Program-made: the position numbers and the translations under genes
Notes under the pieces: generated by a model
Databases searched by the model: none
Told to the model about the DNA's origin: nothing
What the model saw: the letters and a program-made list of their open reading frames with translations, nothing else
Part shown: positions 33,378 through 36,567 of the stretch, piece after piece
How the letters are laid out: each line of letters opens with the position of its first letter
Numbering within the stretch: position 1 is the first letter of the stretch
Source: Candidatus Omnitrophota bacterium
Lineage (GTDB): Bacteria > Omnitrophota > Gorgyraeia > 2-01-FULL-45-10
Length of the DNA stretch: 36,567 bases
NCBI GenBank assembly: GCA_003142795.1
Contig: PLNN01000035.1
Span: 1 to 36,567 of the forward strand
Direction of reading: 5' to 3'

Positions 33378-34709
33378 ATGAGAAATAGGAAACCGTTACT
33401 ACTTTTATGTCTATCAATAATGATCCTTTGGAGTATAGGTTGTGCGAAGCAGTCGGCACAAATCGCCATAGTTAAAGACGGTGAGAAAACTGAATACTAT
33501 GATTCTCAAAAGAGGCAGATTAAAAGCATGGGAATTTATAAAAACGGTAAGCTCGATGGTAAATACAAAGAGTTTTATCAGGATGGAGAACTGAAAGTAG
33601 AGGCAGCTTATAAAGACGGACAGAAAAATGAAGCCTATAAGGCTTATTTTCCAAAATTTGAACTTAATCAATTAGCTCAAAAAATTAAAGAAGAGACTTT
33701 TTTTATTAATGGCAAAGAAAATGGAATCCACAAGAAATACTATGATGATGGAACGCTTTCAGAGGAGTCAACTTTTGTAGATGGCAAACAAGAAGGAATT
33801 GATAAATTTTATAATTTAGACGGAAGCTTAATGAATGAGCTGAATTTTAAATCTGGCAAGCAGGATGGATTATCAAAATCATATAATGACAAAGGGAATT
33901 TGATTGGAGAGTCAAATTATAAAGATGGAGTATTGAATGGAATTAGTAAAGTATATCTTAGTAACGGACAGGTATCTTATGAATTAAATTATAAGAATGG
34001 TATTAATGATGGTTTTTATAAAACATATTATCCGAATGGAAATCTTAAGGAAGAAATTACTGTAAAAAATGACAAATGGAATGGTCCTGCCAAAATGTAT
34101 TATGAAAATGGGGTCTTACAAAAGGAAGTAAATTTTAAAAATCAGAAGGAAGAAGGGCTTGGTAAGACGTATGACGAAAATGGGAACTTAATGGCTGAAG
34201 TTATAATGAGAAACGGGAAAAAAGATGGAATTATGAAAATTTATAAGGACGTAAAACTTACTAATAAACTCATGCAAGATATGTATAAAGATACAAAGCT
34301 TAGACAAGAGATTAACTTTAAAGAGGACAAGTTGATCGGTTCCAAAATTTATGATGACAAAAATGATGTTATTGAAGAAGATTATTTTTATGATGATGAT
34401 AAACAACTAACAAAGGCTTATATACTATACGATGATGAGACCATGAAGCCCTTGCCAACACCCGTATTATTTATTGAGCAAAACATGAAAAATGATAAAC
34501 CGGAGGGGGTAACTAAGATATATAATGCATTAGGAGCTGTAACGGTTGAGTGGAATTATCATAATGGCAAGCCGGATGGCATAACGAAAAGTTACTATCA
34601 TAATCATACTACAGTCGTTCAATATGCCGACACATACAAAGATGGCGTAAAAATTCATAGAAAAGCTTATGATGAAGAGGGAAAGCTTAAGTTTGAACAG
34701 GATTATTAA
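33378..34709 (+). CDS. MORN-variant repeat lipoprotein
   Basis: A 443-residue lipoprotein with signal peptide and lipobox 'SIGC'. The body is about a dozen repeats of the MORN_2 type, roughly 23 residues each, of the form 'YYDDGTLSEESTFVDGKQEG' and 'YYPNGNLKEEITVKNDKWNG'. Such proteins are often auto-named 'YwqK family antitoxin', but there is no toxin gene beside it and repeat content alone does not show that role. MORN-type repeats form elongated beta-hairpin arrays that bind proteins or lipids. The gene is clearly AT-richer than the housekeeping block. GGAGAGGG precedes the start. Confidence 0.8.
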   Translation: MRNRKPLLLLCLSIMILWSIGCAKQSAQIAIVKDGEKTEYYDSQKRQIKSMGIYKNGKLDGKYKEFYQDGELKVEAAYKDGQKNEAYKAYFPKFELNQLAQKIKEETFFINGKENGIHKKYYDDGTLSEESTFVDGKQEGIDKFYNLDGSLMNELNFKSGKQDGLSKSYNDKGNLIGESNYKDGVLNGISKVYLSNGQVSYELNYKNGINDGFYKTYYPNGNLKEEITVKNDKWNGPAKMYYENGVLQKEVNFKNQKEEGLGKTYDENGNLMAEVIMRNGKKDGIMKIYKDVKLTNKLMQDMYKDTKLRQEINFKEDKLIGSKIYDDKNDVIEEDYFYDDDKQLTKAYILYDDETMKPLPTPVLFIEQNMKNDKPEGVTKIYNALGAVTVEWNYHNGKPDGITKSYYHNHTTVVQYADTYKDGVKIHRKAYDEEGKLKFEQDY

Positions 34710-34718
34710 GAGGTAAAA

Positions 34719-35243
34719 ATGAGAATCGTGGTAGTTTTAGTTTGTCTATTACTAATATCAGCTGTTACCTTTGCCGACACGCAAGTCTATTTCTCCCCTA
34801 ACGGTGGCTGCCAGAAGGCTGTTATTACAGAGATCGATAAGGCTCAAAAAACCGTTGATATTGCAATGTATTACCTTACCGCAAGAGAAATCGCCCAGGA
34901 GCTTGTTAAGGCTAAAGATCGTAATGTAAAAGTGCGGATCGTATTAGACAAAAGCCAAGAAACGCAGAATTATTCTAAGAGCAGATATTTAATCAAACGA
35001 GGCTTTGAGGTTAAATATCATACTGGCCCTGGCCTTATGCATAATAAATTCGCTGTTATCGATAACAATGTTCTTATAACAGGTTCATTTAACTGGACTC
35101 CTACAGCAGATCAAAAGAATGAAGAAAACTTACTTATAATGACTGATAAGGATCTTGTAAGGAAATATACCGATAGGTTTGAATATTTGTGGAAGATGGG
35201 CAGAAAGGGCGAATTAAAGGGGGGAGAAACTGATGAAGAGTAG
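34719..35243 (+). CDS. Exported phospholipase D-family nuclease (Nuc-like)
   Basis: A 174-residue protein with a signal peptide (MRIVVVLVCLLLISAVTFA). It is a single-HKD PLD domain like the Nuc endonuclease of IncN plasmids and Salmonella: 'VDIAMYYLTAREIAQELVKAKDRNVKVRIVLD' and the catalytic 'MHNKFAVIDNNVLITGSFNW' followed by 'NEENLLI'. One HKD per chain means it must act as a dimer. It would cut DNA or RNA in the periplasm or outside. It lies between the MORN lipoprotein and an exported unknown, overlapping the latter by 11 bases, so all are likely co-expressed. Confidence 0.88.
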   Translation: MRIVVVLVCLLLISAVTFADTQVYFSPNGGCQKAVITEIDKAQKTVDIAMYYLTAREIAQELVKAKDRNVKVRIVLDKSQETQNYSKSRYLIKRGFEVKYHTGPGLMHNKFAVIDNNVLITGSFNWTPTADQKNEENLLIMTDKDLVRKYTDRFEYLWKMGRKGELKGGETDEE

Positions 35244-35970
35244 TGTAACGAAACCAATTTACTTATTAATAATTATTATGATTTTAGGGTGTCTCTGGCT
35301 GAAATCAAATTGTTTTGCAAGCGAACATGGTGAAGTGTTCAATTTCACAAAAGATTATATAGAGAGCCTGGGAGATTGTAGATTAGCACAGATTGCAGAA
35401 GAGGACAGTTTGGCGAACAATGCCGGCGACATCAAATCCACTATTGATTTAATGAAAACAGCCAGACTAAAAACGGTTAGATTTAATACGGCTATTTTAC
35501 GATTAGATCCATATAAAAATTCGTCTAATAAGTTGATTAAAGAAGCAGCAGCATTCATTATTAATTCATATCAAATGCTAAAAGAAGCATGCGAAGAAGG
35601 CTTGAGAATGCAAGAGAAATTATTGAATGAAAAAGAAGAGACGTTAAATCAGGGAAAATATGCAAGTAAAGCAAGCGAACTTCAAGCTAAGAGCGAAATG
35701 GCTCTGGAGCAACTAATGCGCTGTTCCGTTTTAGTTGACGATAGTCTTATTGACCTCAAACCGGATGAAAATAATCATTGTTGTTATTTAAATATCACTT
35801 CAGTAGAAAGAAAAGAGCTAATAGATAAAATGCATAGCATCTTTGATGCCAAAATAGACGAGATACAACCCAAGTCTAATTTTAGTTATGTAGATGGTGC
35901 TGCGGCACTTGTAATGAAAATTTTAAAAGACGATCATAAAAGTGCAGATGAAAGACCTAAAGCAAATTAG
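35233..35970 (+). CDS. Exported helical protein of unknown function
   Basis: A 245-residue product overlapping the nuclease gene by 11 bases. N-terminal signal or anchor ('YLLIIIMILGCLWLKSNCFA'); the internal 'LGC' could be a poor lipobox. The rest is almost wholly helical with long charged stretches ('ACEEGLRMQEKLLNEKEETLNQGKYASKASELQAKSEMALEQLM') and a 'CC' pair near 190. No family recognised. Tight coupling to the secreted nuclease raises the possibility of a partner or inhibitor, but nothing in the sequence proves it. Confidence 0.6.
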   Translation: MKSSVTKPIYLLIIIMILGCLWLKSNCFASEHGEVFNFTKDYIESLGDCRLAQIAEEDSLANNAGDIKSTIDLMKTARLKTVRFNTAILRLDPYKNSSNKLIKEAAAFIINSYQMLKEACEEGLRMQEKLLNEKEETLNQGKYASKASELQAKSEMALEQLMRCSVLVDDSLIDLKPDENNHCCYLNITSVERKELIDKMHSIFDAKIDEIQPKSNFSYVDGAAALVMKILKDDHKSADERPKAN

Positions 35971-35989
35971 CTAAAAAATGGGAGGTATT

Positions 35990-36232
35990 ATGTTTAAGAA
36001 ATTATTGGCAAGTTTGTTATTAGGAGTATGTCTGATGTTGTTCTCAGGTGTAAGTGTAGCTCATGCAGATACCTATGTAGGCAGTAAGAACTCAACAAAA
36101 TATCACTATACTTGGTGCAAATGGGCCAAGAAGATCAACCCCAATAATAAGGTTGTCTTTAATTCAGCACAGGAAGCTCAGGCTGCTGGATATATACCAT
36201 GCAAGGTTTGTAAGCCGCCGATGAAAGATTAG
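35990..36232 (+). CDS. Exported small Ada-like Cys protein
   Basis: Start placed at ATG 35990, with GGAGG five bases upstream; the ORF-track ATG 35978 overlaps the ribosome site region. The 80-residue product has a signal peptide ('KKLLASLLLGVCLMLFSGVSVAHA'). It then has 'VGSKNSTKYHYTWCKWAKKI' and 'GYIPCKVCKPP', which is the Ada N-terminal-like metal-binding module (three Cys, first one in a YHxxxC context). In other bacteria the module is often attached to extracellular nucleases. Here it is a separate gene two places after a PLD nuclease, which suggests they work together. Confidence 0.75.
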   Translation: MFKKLLASLLLGVCLMLFSGVSVAHADTYVGSKNSTKYHYTWCKWAKKINPNNKVVFNSAQEAQAAGYIPCKVCKPPMKD

Positions 36233-36235
36233 AAT

Positions 36236-36567
36236 ATGCAAAATAACGATCTAAATACTCAAGGAGATACTCCGAGGGAAAAGCGTGCATGGTGTAGATG
36301 TAAGATAAAACTTATCGATTCGATTAAAGAAAAAGGTGATAAAAATAACAAAACCGGAAACTATGGATTTACCGAGGCTGAGCGTAAGGTTCTCGAAGAA
36401 ATGAAAGAGTGGGTTAAAAATTCCTGCCTTGTCTGCCCCTACTGTAAGCGACCATTAAAAGAGGCCGAGATTATGAAAAATTTAGATAAAACAAGAGAGA
36501 TTGTAACCTGTCCATATTGCCATAAAGAAACTATGGGTAGGGAACTAAAATGGGAATGGGAAAAATG
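36236..36567 (+). CDS. Zinc-ribbon protein, truncated by window end
   Basis: Not in the ORF track. ATG 36236 opens 110 codons without a stop to the window end. The product begins 'MQNNDLNTQGDTPREKRAWCRCKIKL' and has two CxxC pairs, 'CLVCPYCKRPL' and 'VTCPYCHKET', forming probable zinc ribbons, after an early 'CRC'. No signal peptide, so cytoplasmic. It lies 3 bases after the Ada-like gene. No clear ribosome site, which fits translational coupling. Function unknown; nucleic acid or protein binding is likely from the ribbons. Confidence 0.6.
   Translation, partial: MQNNDLNTQGDTPREKRAWCRCKIKLIDSIKEKGDKNNKTGNYGFTEAERKVLEEMKEWVKNSCLVCPYCKRPLKEAEIMKNLDKTREIVTCPYCHKETMGRELKWEWEK

Noticed and set aside
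33378-34709. Toxin-antitoxin pair based on 'YwqK antitoxin' type repeats
   Set aside because: MORN_2 repeats alone do not make an antitoxin, the protein is a lipoprotein and no toxin gene is adjacent.

Overview
The window reads as chromosome of an uncultivated Gram-negative bacterium. Lnt, LptE, several lipobox lipoproteins and a type IV pilin-like protein all point to a double membrane. Exported TPR proteins, a bacterial GH3 adenylating-enzyme homologue and the general gene style would fit the PVC/Omnitrophota area. That taxonomic guess is inference and no rRNA is present to test it. No tRNA, rRNA or CRISPR array was found.

Region 1 (1-7.7 kb) holds the 3' part of a very large YD/RHS-like tandem-repeat surface protein, a secreted TolB-like beta-propeller protein, ComEC (DNA uptake channel) and a PilZ protein. 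A long hairpin lies just before comEC, and a GGGGAC-type palindromic repeat sits in frame inside comEC.

Region 2 (7.7-21.8 kb) is a dense housekeeping block. It runs BamD-like TPR protein with a WKPF repeat tail, lptE, holA, rpsT (convergent), murJ, uvrC (short form), a minimal O6-alkylguanine methyltransferase, prfB with its programmed +1 frameshift, secA, lnt, and a GH3-family gene. Many genes overlap by 4-44 bases. Several promoters are close to the sigma-70 consensus and sit so near the start codon that transcripts would be nearly leaderless. In two cases a TTG 'start' in the ORF track is really the -35 box.

Region 3 (21.8-24.7 kb) encodes three exported proteins: a TPR protein, an unusual pseudopilin fused through a glycine-rich linker to an HExxH (zincin-like) domain, and a lipoprotein. 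The pseudopilin-HExxH fusion is the most novel-looking single protein here.

Region 4 (24.65-26.15 kb) is a scarred comM (yifB) locus. Two diverged copies of the comM 3' end flank about 0.9 kb carrying an ORF6N-domain DNA-binding gene and a small Cys protein. The longer comM copy is cut off at its N-terminal side where the next region begins.

Region 5 (26.15 kb to the end) is an AT-richer phage- or plasmid-like accessory region. It has a HTH protein, a structured non-coding segment ending in a strong terminator, a cold-shock protein, a prim-pol/SF3 helicase replication protein, and small and large terminase subunits. No portal, capsid or tail genes follow. Instead there are small unknown proteins, an excisionase-like HTH, a MORN-repeat lipoprotein, a secreted PLD-family nuclease, an unknown exported protein, a secreted Ada-like Cys protein and a zinc-ribbon protein cut by the window end. 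This looks like a satellite or remnant element with a module of exported cargo.
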